Assembly (NCBI GenBank): GCA_009922615.1
Contig: RFVF01000002.1
Location: 55,701-119,700, forward strand
Direction: 5' to 3'
DNA from: Pseudomonadota bacterium
GTDB taxonomy: Bacteria > Verrucomicrobiota > Verrucomicrobiia > Limisphaerales > SXTU01
Length of the DNA stretch: 64,000 bases
Shown here: in pieces, positions 1-9,246 of the stretch
Layout of the letters: each line of letters opens with the position of its first letter
Numbering within the stretch: position 1 is the stretch's first letter
The notes under the pieces: model-generated
Database searches by the model: none
Told to the model about the DNA's origin: nothing
The model's input: only the letters and a program-made list of their open reading frames with translations
Translations under genes and position numbers: made by a program

Positions 1-1481
1 ACGCTCTTGTGGTAGAACTGGCCGGAGAAGTGGAGCTTCCGCAACGGATACCAGTTGGCGCCGAAGGTGTATTTCTGCGTGAAGCGTTCCGAGTCCGTGC
101 TCCGGTTGACGGCCGTCGTCGCGGTTGTGACATCTTGCTCCGTCTCGCGCAGATAGCCATCGCCCTCCGACCACTCACCGCGCGTGTAGAGCACCCAGTT
201 TTGAAAGCCAGTGTAGCGGGCCTCCATGGCTTCAGAGACCGTGACGAAGCCATTTTGCCGCGAGTTCAAGAGGTGGTCTTCGGCCGTGACAAAGCCCGGC
301 CCGGCTCCCACGGCCGTTTCGGTGAACGTGGTGCTGCCAGTGGTGTCGATTTTTTCCGCGCGTAACGATGGAACGAGCACCAAGTTCTCTGCCAATTCCA
401 AACGGAGAGACAGATTCATCACGTATTGGTCCACGATAGAGCCCCCACTTAGGTTGTAGAAACCTTCGTCATGGAACTGCCTATTTGGCGAAGTCTTTGA
501 ATAGACCGCGTCGTAGCCCGGGCCGTATATCCGGCTACCACCGACACCTGTGTCTAACCGCGTATAGGAATAACCGGTCGTCAACAGCACGGCGTCATTG
601 AAGCGTGTCTCAGTGAATCCGTGAAAGTTGAGCATGTCCGCCTTGAACAGCTCGCGTTGGGTCACATACCGGTCCGCGCCCGCCTCGCCGGGCTTGCGGT
701 GTTCCTTGAGCGCGTCGTTGTTGTCCACCATGTCCAGGCGCACGCCGAAGCCCACATCGGATTTGCCGAGCGTGTGCTTCAGGTCCGCGATGACAATATT
801 GCGCAACTCATCCAATTCCCGGAAACTCGGCACCATCCCACGCGCCGTGCCGCCCTGAGTAGAATCGCCCCAGATGATCGAGTCCTTGGTGCCTTTGCGA
901 TACTCGCGGGCCAGCTTCAACGTCAGCATCGGGCCATCCGGCGGTGTCAAACCGCCTTCGATCCAGTATTCGCCGCGCTTGAGACTCAGCTCATCGCTGT
1001 AGAGTGAAATCGACTTGCCGGTGGCCGGGTAGTAGCCTCCGCTGCCATCATACCAAGTCTGCGATTGCTTGAAGCCGGCCCGCAGAAACCCGACGTCCGG
1101 GCTGGCGACACCGAGCTTCACGGAGAAATCCTGCTGGCCATACATGGCCTTCCCGTCCAGCTCCAGCATCCCTTTTTCACCAAACATCAACTCGTAGTGA
1201 AAGTCTTGCAGCCCGCCCAACACCCCCTGCGACTTGCCCCAGCGCTCCTGAAATTGCGCGCGGTTGCCGCTGGTGGAGACGCCGCCCACGCCAAGTGTGA
1301 TCCAGTTGGCCGGCTCGTCGGCCGGGTTGGCTGCGGTTGGCTTTTTTGCCCCGGCCGCGTCGTTCGTCGGCGCCGACTGGGCCAGCAAGCCCGGGCCGGT
1401 TCCCAACGCCGCGGCCAAGGTCAGCGCGCCCAGCGCGAGTCTGGCGCCCGGCAATTCCTGATGTTTACAGTGGATTTTCAT
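1..1481 (-). CDS. MtrB/PioB-type outer-membrane beta-barrel (decaheme-associated porin family), C-terminus cut by window edge
   Basis: My translation from ATG at 1481 is open to position 1: signal-like N-terminus MKIHCKHQELPGARLALGALTLAAAL, then repeated beta-strand-like segments (e.g. YWIEGGLTPPDGPMLTLKLAREYRKGTKDSIIWGDS, GYSYTRLDTG, ANWYPLRKLHFSGQFYHKS). Located directly downstream of a multiheme cytochrome. Confidence 0.75.
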   Translation of the reverse strand, partial: MKIHCKHQELPGARLALGALTLAAALGTGPGLLAQSAPTNDAAGAKKPTAANPADEPANWITLGVGGVSTSGNRAQFQERWGKSQGVLGGLQDFHYELMFGEKGMLELDGKAMYGQQDFSVKLGVASPDVGFLRAGFKQSQTWYDGSGGYYPATGKSISLYSDELSLKRGEYWIEGGLTPPDGPMLTLKLAREYRKGTKDSIIWGDSTQGGTARGMVPSFRELDELRNIVIADLKHTLGKSDVGFGVRLDMVDNNDALKEHRKPGEAGADRYVTQRELFKADMLNFHGFTETRFNDAVLLTTGYSYTRLDTGVGGSRIYGPGYDAVYSKTSPNRQFHDEGFYNLSGGSIVDQYVMNLSLRLELAENLVLVPSLRAEKIDTTGSTTFTETAVGAGPGFVTAEDHLLNSRQNGFVTVSEAMEARYTGFQNWVLYTRGEWSEGDGYLRETEQDVTTATTAVNRSTDSERFTQKYTFGANWYPLRKLHFSGQFYHKS

Positions 1482-1494
1482 GGCGCTCTCCATT

Positions 1495-2358
1495 TCAGAA
1501 GCGAAGGGATGAACCGATGTTGGAACCATGCACCGCCTCGTGGCAGCCGCCGCTGAAGCACGTGCCGCGTTTGAGGAAGGCGGTGTGATCAACGCCGCCG
1601 TTGAAGACCTTGCCGGCCACAGTCTGCTGTTGGAAGTGGCACTTGTAGCACAGGGTCGCGTTGCGTTCCGTGAGCATGCGGCGGTTCACCGAACCGTGCG
1701 GCTTGTGACAAGTCGTGCAGCCCTCGCGCACAGCCTCGTGCTCGAAAACGAACGGCCCGCGCTGCGCCGTGTGACACCGGCCGCAGGTCTCGTGCTCCGT
1801 CGCGATCTGCGTGCCGCCGCCCGCGATGGCGGGGCCCTTGTGCGGATGATGGCAATCAGCGCAGCTCACCTTGCCTTCCAGCACCGGATGATGATGCGGG
1901 AGCGAGAACTCGCCGCGCTTGTCGAGGTGACACTTGAAACACGTCTCGGCATCGCGGCGTGGATTGAGGATGTTGTTGCGTCCGCCGCCGGCCTGCGCGT
2001 GCAGACTGCCGGGGCCGTGGCAGCCTTCGCAACCGAGGTTGACCGCGTTGGTGCCCTTGGCTTGCAAGCGGGCGTGGCCGGAGGTTTTGAAGTCCCGGAC
2101 CGCCTCCGCATGGCACTGGGCGCAGTTCTGGTTACCCACGAACTCAGCCCCAGGAATGTTCGGCAGGTCAATGACCGTCCGCGTGACCGTGGCACAGGAG
2201 ACGATCGCCGCCGCCGCCGCCACGCTAATGCCCAAAGTTCCCCATCGCACAGTCGAGGCCACCCAGTCGCGCACCGGTCGGGCCTCCGGTGGGCCGCTCG
2301 CCTCGGGTTGGTTGTCAGTTCTCACGCCCGCAGCGTGGCTGAACGGCGCGAGCGGCAC
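1495..2358 (-). CDS. DmsE/MtrA-family multiheme c-type cytochrome
   Basis: Seven CXXCH motifs (CAQCH, CEGCH, CFKCH, CADCH, CGRCH, CTTCH, CYKCH) plus a C-terminal CFSGGCH (CX4CH); N-terminal hydrophobic export segment. Start codon uncertain. Confidence 0.88.
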   Translation of the reverse strand: MPLAPFSHAAGVRTDNQPEASGPPEARPVRDWVASTVRWGTLGISVAAAAAIVSCATVTRTVIDLPNIPGAEFVGNQNCAQCHAEAVRDFKTSGHARLQAKGTNAVNLGCEGCHGPGSLHAQAGGGRNNILNPRRDAETCFKCHLDKRGEFSLPHHHPVLEGKVSCADCHHPHKGPAIAGGGTQIATEHETCGRCHTAQRGPFVFEHEAVREGCTTCHKPHGSVNRRMLTERNATLCYKCHFQQQTVAGKVFNGGVDHTAFLKRGTCFSGGCHEAVHGSNIGSSLRF

Positions 2359-2556
2359 TCACCGGATTTTGTCAGTGACTTCGCATAAAATGTTGCACAT
2401 GCGCCCGGTCATCCAAACCAATGGGGCGACAAACACCCTTCCGGCTCGCGGGAAAATGAGCCGATTATCACCGTGGCACGATCGACTACCCGGCACGGCC
2501 GTGCGCTCGCTGAATTGTCCAGCAGCGAACGTGGATTGGTGCAGCGAGCCTCCGAA

Positions 2557-3840
2557 TCAGGGTTTGATCCCGGTCTCGACACAGTGGAGGAATTTGTCGG
2601 AGCGAAGGAAGAGCTGCCGGCCACTCACGGCGGGAGTCGCGTTAAACTGCGTTGGGTCGCTGACGAAAGTGTTTTGTGCCACGAGCTGAAACTGCGGCTT
2701 CGCGGCAATGACGAAGGTGCCGTTGCGCCGGCTGACGGCATAAACGTTTCCGCCAGCCAGCACTGCGGAGGCGTAAAAGGGTTTGCCGCCGCGGCCGGTC
2801 GCACTCGCACCAGGGAGCCGCTCTTTGAAAACTTCCTCGCCAGTCTTCGCATCCAGACAAAGCGCGAAACCCTGATCGGTGACGACATAGAGTCGGCCCT
2901 CGCGCAGCACGGGCGTGGGGATATAAGTGCTGTTGCGCGTGATCCAGAGCTGATGTGTCTGGCCCACGTCACCCCTGCCGCCGGTGCGGTAAGCGACCGC
3001 GCCGAGCTGCGGGAAACCGCCGAACGCAAACACGACGCCCTCACCCACGACCACGCTCGGAGCGATGTTGCCGGGCAGGCCGGTGGCCGCGAACCACCGG
3101 AGCTTGCCGTTGTCAGGGTTGAGCGCCCACAGCTCATCCGGCAGGGCGAGCATCAGTTCCGGCTGCGTGTCGCTGCCGGCGAGCACTGGCGTGTTGAAGA
3201 CGTATTCGAGCGCGGAGCCGGTGGCCTTCCAAACTTCTTTGCCCGTGGCCTTGTCGAGCACCACGACGGCGTGCGCCTCTTCGGAGGCGGTGACGATGAC
3301 GGTGTTTTTGTAGAGCACGGGGCTGGCAGCGGAACCCCAGTTCTTGCGATTCGCATCGTTGCCCAATTGCGCATGCCAGAGCTGATTTCCCTCCAAGTCG
3401 AAGGCCGCCGCGCCGCCCCGGCCGAAATAAACGAACACCTTTTCGCCGTCGCTCACCGGGGTGTGGCTCGCGTAGCCGTGCTCGGTGAGAAAGCCGTCGT
3501 AGCGATCTGGCGTAGCCTCACTCGCAATGGATTTGGCCCAGAGAATTTTCCCGGTCGCGCGTTGCACGCACACGATCTGCCGCGTGATCGCACTCGTGCC
3601 GGTCCAGCACGTGAGGAACACGCGTTCGCCGACGACGATGGGACTGGAAGTGCCCGGCCCCGGCAACTCGGTCCGCCATTTCAAGTTTTGAGTGTCGCTC
3701 CAAGTCGTGGGCGGCTGCGCACCGACCGCGATGCCCGAGCCGTTCGGCCCACGGAAGCGTGGCCAGTCCGCATCGGCCGCCAAGAGAGAGAGGCAGCCAG
3801 TAAGGCAGATCAGGACTGCGAGAGGCTGCTGTAGTTTCAT
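2557..3840 (-). CDS. PQQ-binding-like beta-propeller repeat protein
   Basis: Start MKLQQPLAVLICLTGCLSLLAADADWPRFRGPNGSGIA; propeller repeats such as VVLDKATGKEVWK, LCLDAKTGEEVFKE. Confidence 0.88.
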   Translation of the reverse strand: MKLQQPLAVLICLTGCLSLLAADADWPRFRGPNGSGIAVGAQPPTTWSDTQNLKWRTELPGPGTSSPIVVGERVFLTCWTGTSAITRQIVCVQRATGKILWAKSIASEATPDRYDGFLTEHGYASHTPVSDGEKVFVYFGRGGAAAFDLEGNQLWHAQLGNDANRKNWGSAASPVLYKNTVIVTASEEAHAVVVLDKATGKEVWKATGSALEYVFNTPVLAGSDTQPELMLALPDELWALNPDNGKLRWFAATGLPGNIAPSVVVGEGVVFAFGGFPQLGAVAYRTGGRGDVGQTHQLWITRNSTYIPTPVLREGRLYVVTDQGFALCLDAKTGEEVFKERLPGASATGRGGKPFYASAVLAGGNVYAVSRRNGTFVIAAKPQFQLVAQNTFVSDPTQFNATPAVSGRQLFLRSDKFLHCVETGIKP

Positions 3841-5531
3841 CGAGGCACGAAGTCCGGCGGCAGACGGCGGCGCAGCAGTTGCAACACCTCCTGGTCGGTC
3901 TCCATCGTTTGGAAGCGCAGCGGAAAATCCCGCCATAGTTGATAAGCTTCATCGAATTTTCCGGCCTGCAACAAGGGTTCCATCCTGGCCTCCGTTTGCT
4001 TGATATAGGCGCCGGCGGCGGCTTCAAGTTTCTGCTGCGCCTGGTCGAAACGGCGTTCGACTTCCTTCTGCCACGGGGTGCCGCTCACCTTTTCCTCGAT
4101 CTGGCCATAACGGTGGATGATCTCCACGAACTCTTCCTTGTTAGCGGCCGCGTAGGCATCTGCCTCGGCGAGCATCTGCGGAATCGGCGCGTCGCGGAGC
4201 GGATGACGATCCGGTTCGGGCCGGCGCGGCCAGGGCGGTCGCAAGCCGCCACCCATGCCTTTCATGGCGGGCCCGCCTTTGCCTTTGCCCCTCTCCATCG
4301 AATCGCTGAAGCCAGGCCGTTCACCGGGCCCGGGCAACGGCCGCTCAGTGGGAAGTGGGGGCGGTGGCTCGGTGCGTTGGGGGCGCTCATTTGGCTGCGC
4401 CACTTGGGCCGGTGGCGTTTCGGACTCGACAGGAAGTGACTTCCGGTCGGATCCCCATCGCGGGCCGACGAACAGAAGCACGAGAACGGCGACGATGCCC
4501 ATTCCAGCAAACCGCGCGGCTTTTGAATGCCGCAGGAGCTGCCCCCAGGCCACGCGCGGGCCGTGCCCGGCCTTCACGCGTTGCAAGTCCGCGAGCAGTT
4601 CCTCGTAGCTTTGATACCTGCCCTCCGGGGCTTTGGCGGTCATGCGTTTGATAAACCGCTCGATTTCATCTGGCAGCGGCGTGCCCAGCTCGAAGCCCGT
4701 GGGCAGCGGCTTGTTCGCGTGGGCCAGAACGACGGAGAAATTCGAGGCCCCGTCATACGGGCGTTTGCCGGTGAGTAGAAAGAGCAGCGTGACGCCGAGC
4801 GAATAAATGTCCGCGCGATGGTCCACATGCGCCGCATCGTCCGCCTGCTCGGGAGCGAGGAAATGCGGCGAGCCCATGCCCACGCCGGTCAAGGTCACTT
4901 CGGAGTCATCGGTGAGTTTTTTGGCCAGGCCAAGATCGGCGACCTTCACCCGTCCGTCGCGGGTGAGCATCAAGTTGGCGGGCTTCACATCGCGGTGAAT
5001 GATGGCGTGGCGCGCCGCGAACTGAAGCGCGAGGACGGCTTGCTCGAAGTATTCGAGCGCGACCGGAATGGGCAGCTTGCCGTGTGCCTTCACGAGCAGG
5101 GAAAGGTCCTGGCCCTCGACCAGTTCCATCACGAAATAATACTGCCCGTCGGCGCACCCAAAATCATACACCTGCACGATGTTCGGATGATTGAGCGCCG
5201 CAGCGGATTTGGCCTCACGCTCGAACCGCGCGAGAAATTCGGGCTCGCGGGCGAGTTGCTCGGCCAGGAGTTTCACGGCGACCGGCCGGTCAAGCTTGAG
5301 TTGCACGCCCTCATAGACCTCGCCCATGCCGCCCTCGGCGATCTTCCGGACGAGCCGGTATTGGCCCAACTCCGAGCCAGAGAGGTCGCGAACGGGAGGG
5401 CGGAACTTCATCGCGGCCGATCCGCTGGAGCCGCCAGGTTGCGCCGTATCGCGCGACAACGTCTCCCCGTCGCCGCCCACGCGGGGATTGTCCGGAGGTT
5501 CTGGAGTTAGCTCGGAGGGCGTCGCGCTCAC
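3837..5531 (-). CDS. PknB-like serine/threonine protein kinase with one TM segment and C-terminal coiled region
   Basis: LGQYRLVRKIAEGGMGEVYEG, AVKLL, HRDVKPANLMLTRDGRVKVADLGLAKK, GSPHFLAPEQ, ADIYSLGVTLLFLLTGKRPY; TM IVAVLVLLFVGP. Confidence 0.93.
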   Translation of the reverse strand: MSATPSELTPEPPDNPRVGGDGETLSRDTAQPGGSSGSAAMKFRPPVRDLSGSELGQYRLVRKIAEGGMGEVYEGVQLKLDRPVAVKLLAEQLAREPEFLARFEREAKSAAALNHPNIVQVYDFGCADGQYYFVMELVEGQDLSLLVKAHGKLPIPVALEYFEQAVLALQFAARHAIIHRDVKPANLMLTRDGRVKVADLGLAKKLTDDSEVTLTGVGMGSPHFLAPEQADDAAHVDHRADIYSLGVTLLFLLTGKRPYDGASNFSVVLAHANKPLPTGFELGTPLPDEIERFIKRMTAKAPEGRYQSYEELLADLQRVKAGHGPRVAWGQLLRHSKAARFAGMGIVAVLVLLFVGPRWGSDRKSLPVESETPPAQVAQPNERPQRTEPPPPLPTERPLPGPGERPGFSDSMERGKGKGGPAMKGMGGGLRPPWPRRPEPDRHPLRDAPIPQMLAEADAYAAANKEEFVEIIHRYGQIEEKVSGTPWQKEVERRFDQAQQKLEAAAGAYIKQTEARMEPLLQAGKFDEAYQLWRDFPLRFQTMETDQEVLQLLRRRLPPDFVPR

Positions 5532-5555
5532 GGGCTCAGTGTAAAGTTCCTGCGT

Positions 5556-6560
5556 TTACCGGCCATCTTTTCCCGGCGGTGGACCTTTCGGTCCCGGGCC
5601 GCCACGGAAGCCCACCTCGCCGGCACCGAACCGCATGGGCGGCGGGCCGTGGCGGAAAAAGCTGCTGTCTGGCGTGCCCTTAAACTGACGCGGGATGAAC
5701 GGGAAATCATCGGTCAAGACGTAGTGATAGGTGCCTTGCGGAAACTCCGGCATGACCCCGAACCGCCCGTTGGCCTCGTCCAAATCGCCCGCGCCCTTCA
5801 CGAACTGAAAATCCTCGACGTAACTGCCATCGAACTTCCCGCCCGGCCCGCTGGCTCGCGTGCCTTCGCGCAGCCGATAGCTGGACTTCAAGCGTATCAC
5901 GACGCTGTTGGTGTCCTTCGCGTCGCCGTAGCCCCACGGCCCGTAAATCGGGAAGCCATCCGCCGCCCAGCCGGCCAGCGCAACCTTCTCCTTGCCGCCC
6001 GTCACGCGCTCGATCAGGCCCGTCGGCATTGCGTGATAGTGATATGCCCCCGTAGGCTGGACGTGTGCGTTGTGCCGGTCCACACCGAGCTTTTGCGAGC
6101 CGCTGATCGGATCCAGTGTCCAGCCCGAGCGCGGGTCCATCTGCCACCACTCGGCCGCACCGGGATCGAAGACGACGCCGTTGAGCGCCACGCCAAACGG
6201 ATGCATCCGGAGTGGGGTGAATTGCGTGTTCTCCTTCGGCTGGAGCGGGACGCGGAAGTGGTAGTTCTGCACGGCGATCACGTTCGGGTTGCCGCGATTC
6301 GGAAACTGGCCGGGCGCGTGGTCCGGCAGGCCGTTGGCGCGAATGACCCGGAAGCCACCCTCGATGACGATGCTGACCTGATTCGAGCCCGGACTCTGGC
6401 CATCGCCCGGCGGGGCCGCGTATTGCTTGCCCATCTTTTCACCGTTGCGTCCACCGGCACCGCGCGGTTCCGGCGGGCGGTTCTGCGCGTGCGTTAGCGC
6501 CACGAGCGCGAGCGCCATCAACGAAGCAGTGAGGAGAGGGAGAAGATTCCGGGGGCGCAT
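5556..6560 (-). CDS. YHYH domain-containing secreted protein
   Basis: Signal peptide MRPRNLLPLLTASLMALALVALTHA; GAYHYHAMPTG and GTYHYVLTDDFPFIPRQFKGTPD motifs; P/G/R-rich ends. Confidence 0.82.
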   Translation of the reverse strand: MRPRNLLPLLTASLMALALVALTHAQNRPPEPRGAGGRNGEKMGKQYAAPPGDGQSPGSNQVSIVIEGGFRVIRANGLPDHAPGQFPNRGNPNVIAVQNYHFRVPLQPKENTQFTPLRMHPFGVALNGVVFDPGAAEWWQMDPRSGWTLDPISGSQKLGVDRHNAHVQPTGAYHYHAMPTGLIERVTGGKEKVALAGWAADGFPIYGPWGYGDAKDTNSVVIRLKSSYRLREGTRASGPGGKFDGSYVEDFQFVKGAGDLDEANGRFGVMPEFPQGTYHYVLTDDFPFIPRQFKGTPDSSFFRHGPPPMRFGAGEVGFRGGPGPKGPPPGKDGR

Positions 6561-6662
6561 GGTGGCAGTAGTTGGGACGTTAGCGGAGGAGGCGAGAAAG
6601 GAAATGGTGAAGTGGGTTTGGATCGTGCATGGCGGCGACCGTTGCGGGGACCAATCTGACTC

Positions 6663-6721
6663 GCCCGTGTAAAGGGATCGTGAGCTGACTCCGGCAGATT
6701 TGTTAAGCCCGTGTAAATCTG
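6663..6721. promoter_or_regulatory. Candidate response-regulator binding region: 11-bp direct repeat GCCCGTGTAAA (6663-6673 and 6707-6717) and inverted repeat CAGATTT/AAATCTG (6695-6721)
   Basis: Exact repeats read in the gap between the divergent YHYH gene and the two-component system; repeat spacing is 44 bp. Confidence 0.4.
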
Positions 6722-6740
6722 CTCGCTCCACGCAGGCGCA

Positions 6741-7592
6741 ATGAAAATCCTCCACTCGTTCGGTGCTGCCATGCTGACCAACCCACTCCTGCCGGGAACG
6801 CGCGAGTTTCCAAACTCATCGGCCTCTGCTATGCCCGGAGCCAACGCATCTATGGCCGCATCCGACAAGCCCGCTCCTGCCACGTCCGCCACGCGCGTCC
6901 TCCTCATCGATGACGACCGCAAGCTTTGCCGGCTCATCAAGGACTACCTCGAACCCCTCGGCTACAGCGTCCAGGCCGCGCACACCGGACCGGAAGGCGC
7001 GGAGCGCGCCACGGCCGAGTCCTGGCACGCCGTCGTCCTGGATCTCATGCTGCCGGGCTGCGACGGCTTCGAGGTGCTCAAGCGCATCCGCTCCCGCTCC
7101 AGCGTGCCGGTGCTCATGCTCACGGCGCGCGGCGAAGAGGCGGACCGCATCGTCGGTTTGGAACTGGGTGCGGATGATTACCTGCCCAAAACTTTTTCCA
7201 CGCGCGAACTGCTCGCGCGGTTGCGCGCCGTCACCCGCCGCACGACGCACCCGGGTGCCGCGTCCACCGCCGACGGCGATGAAATCGTCAGCGTTGGCGA
7301 CCTCCACATCAATGTCAGCGCCCGCACCGCCACGTTGGGCCGGCAGGCGCTCATCCTCACGCCCGTCGAATTCGACCTCCTGCTCTCGCTGGCCCGCGCG
7401 CAAGGCCGTGTGAAATCCCGCGAGCAATTGCTCGATGAAATCCGCAACCGCAACTACGAAGTGTTCGACCGCTCGATCGACGTGCATATCTCCGGGCTGC
7501 GCAAGAAGCTCGGTGACGACCCGCGTGAACCGCGTTTCATCCGCACGGTCCGTTCCGCTGGCTACATGCTGATCCGACCGGACGCCCCATGA
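6741..7592 (+). CDS. OmpR-family response regulator (CpxR-like)
   Basis: RVLLIDDDRKLCRLIKDYLEPLGYSV, VVLDLMLPGCDGFEVLKRIR, LGADDYLPKTF, winged-helix C-terminus FDRSIDVHISGLRKKLGDDPREPRFIRTVRSAGYML. Start may be internal (e.g. 6852). Confidence 0.92.
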   Translation: MKILHSFGAAMLTNPLLPGTREFPNSSASAMPGANASMAASDKPAPATSATRVLLIDDDRKLCRLIKDYLEPLGYSVQAAHTGPEGAERATAESWHAVVLDLMLPGCDGFEVLKRIRSRSSVPVLMLTARGEEADRIVGLELGADDYLPKTFSTRELLARLRAVTRRTTHPGAASTADGDEIVSVGDLHINVSARTATLGRQALILTPVEFDLLLSLARAQGRVKSREQLLDEIRNRNYEVFDRSIDVHISGLRKKLGDDPREPRFIRTVRSAGYMLIRPDAP

Positions 7593-9202
7593 ACGCGCGC
7601 TCGTCCCTTACCACGAAGATCCTGATCTGGTTCTCGCTGAACTTGATTGTCCTGATCGTCATCGCGTGGGCCGGCCTGCGCTACGCGACCCGCAGCGGCT
7701 TCGACTCCTTCCTCGCCGGCCACGTCGGCGGCCGCGTCGAATCCACCGCCCGCGCCATCATCGGCGAACTGGAGGGTTCTCCCCGGAGCGAGTGGAACGA
7801 AGTGCTGGCCCGCTACGGACGCAAGCACGGAGTCTTGTTTCTCCTGCTCGACCCTGACCAGGCCATCCTGGCCGGTGAGCAACTGCAATTGCCCGAGAGC
7901 CTGCGCAGTCAACTGCCGCGCCCGGCAAGGCATGAGGATGGACAGTTCCGGCGCAACCCGCCGCCCGGTGGCTTTGGTGAACGCGGTGCGCGCGGCCCGC
8001 GCAGCGAATTGGAGGGCGACAACCTCGGGCTGCCGCCGCGCCCGCCGGATTCGCGCGGCGGTCCGCCCCCGAATGGCCCCGGCGGCAACCGCCGCCCACC
8101 GATGGACGGGGAACAGATCGAGCCGGCCCGCGGGTCGGGGCCGGTTGAGGTGCCTGGTTCCGCGCCGATTCACCACCGGTTTCTCGTTCAGTCCGACAAC
8201 CCGCGCGCCTACTGGGTCGGGCTCATGCTGGCCCTGCGCCCGGGCGTTCACGGTGGACACCAACGCGCCACGTTGCTCGCCCGTTCCGCCACCTTCAGCG
8301 CCGGCGGTTTCTTTTTTGATTACCGGCCGTGGCTGTTGAGCTGCGCCGGTATCGTCGGCCTGTCCGGCCTGTTTTGGTTTCCGCTCATTCGCGGCGTCAC
8401 GCGCAGCGTCGGGCAAATGACCCGCGCCACGCGACAGATCGCAGACGGCCAGTTCGACGTGCGGGTGGACGAGACGCGCACCGACGAACTGGGCCAGCTC
8501 GGCGTCTCGATCAACCGGATGAGTGCGCGCCTGGAGGGCTTCGTCAACGGCCAGAAGCGCTCCACCGGCGACCTCGCCCACGAACTCTGCTCGCCGCTCG
8601 CGCGCCTCCAGATGTCGGTCGGCATCCTTGAACAAAACTGTTCCGAGCAACAAAAACCCTGCCTCGAAGATGTGCGGGAAGAAGTGCAGCACCTCAGCGA
8701 CCTCGTCAACGAACTGCTCGTCGTCTCGAAAGCTTCGCTCAAGCCCGCCAACATCAAACGCAAACTGACCAACATCAAAGCCATCGCCAAGGCCGCTGCG
8801 AAACGCGAGGCGGCGGACGAAACCGACGTTCTCGTGCAGGTGCCGGCCGAGCTCACTTGCCTGGCCAGCCCCGAGCTGCTGCAACGCGCGCTCGCTAACC
8901 TGATCCGCAACGCCCTGCGTTACGCGGGCAGCGCCGGCCCTATCACCATCACCGCGCGTGCTGTAGACAGCGCCGTTGTCATCAGCGTGTCCGACCTTGG
9001 TCCCGGCGTGCCGCCGCAACATCTCGACCGGATTTTCGACGCCTTCTACCGGTTGGAACCGGATCGCGCGCGGGACACCGGCGGCGCGGGCCTCGGACTG
9101 GCCATCGTGAAAACATGCATTGAAGGTTGCGGCGGCACCGTCACCGCGAAGAACCGCGAGCCGCACGGACTCGAAGTGCAGATCACACTGCCGGTGGAGT
9201 GA
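7589..9202 (+). CDS. HAMP-domain sensor histidine kinase (CpxA-like)
   Basis: Two TM regions, HAMP segment, H-box DLAHELCSPLARLQMS, N-box NLIRNALRYA, G-boxes DLGPGVP and GGAGLGLAIV; overlaps the regulator stop by 4 nt. Confidence 0.92.
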   Translation: MNARSSLTTKILIWFSLNLIVLIVIAWAGLRYATRSGFDSFLAGHVGGRVESTARAIIGELEGSPRSEWNEVLARYGRKHGVLFLLLDPDQAILAGEQLQLPESLRSQLPRPARHEDGQFRRNPPPGGFGERGARGPRSELEGDNLGLPPRPPDSRGGPPPNGPGGNRRPPMDGEQIEPARGSGPVEVPGSAPIHHRFLVQSDNPRAYWVGLMLALRPGVHGGHQRATLLARSATFSAGGFFFDYRPWLLSCAGIVGLSGLFWFPLIRGVTRSVGQMTRATRQIADGQFDVRVDETRTDELGQLGVSINRMSARLEGFVNGQKRSTGDLAHELCSPLARLQMSVGILEQNCSEQQKPCLEDVREEVQHLSDLVNELLVVSKASLKPANIKRKLTNIKAIAKAAAKREAADETDVLVQVPAELTCLASPELLQRALANLIRNALRYAGSAGPITITARAVDSAVVISVSDLGPGVPPQHLDRIFDAFYRLEPDRARDTGGAGLGLAIVKTCIEGCGGTVTAKNREPHGLEVQITLPVE

Positions 9203-9246
9203 GCCGGCGGCTTGAAGTGGAATTTTTCTCCGTTAACCTCCCGCGC

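Noticed and set aside
1528-2388. Long plus-strand ORF antisense to the multiheme cytochrome
   Set aside because: Mirror ORF caused by high GC codon usage; sequence is Ala/Arg/Val-rich with no domain, while the minus frame has clear heme motifs.
2473-3834. 453-aa plus-strand ORF antisense to the PQQ propeller
   Set aside because: Shadow ORF; the opposite strand encodes coherent propeller repeats.
7562-9166. 534-aa minus-strand ORF antisense to the histidine kinase
   Set aside because: Shadow ORF; kinase motifs are unambiguous on the plus strand.
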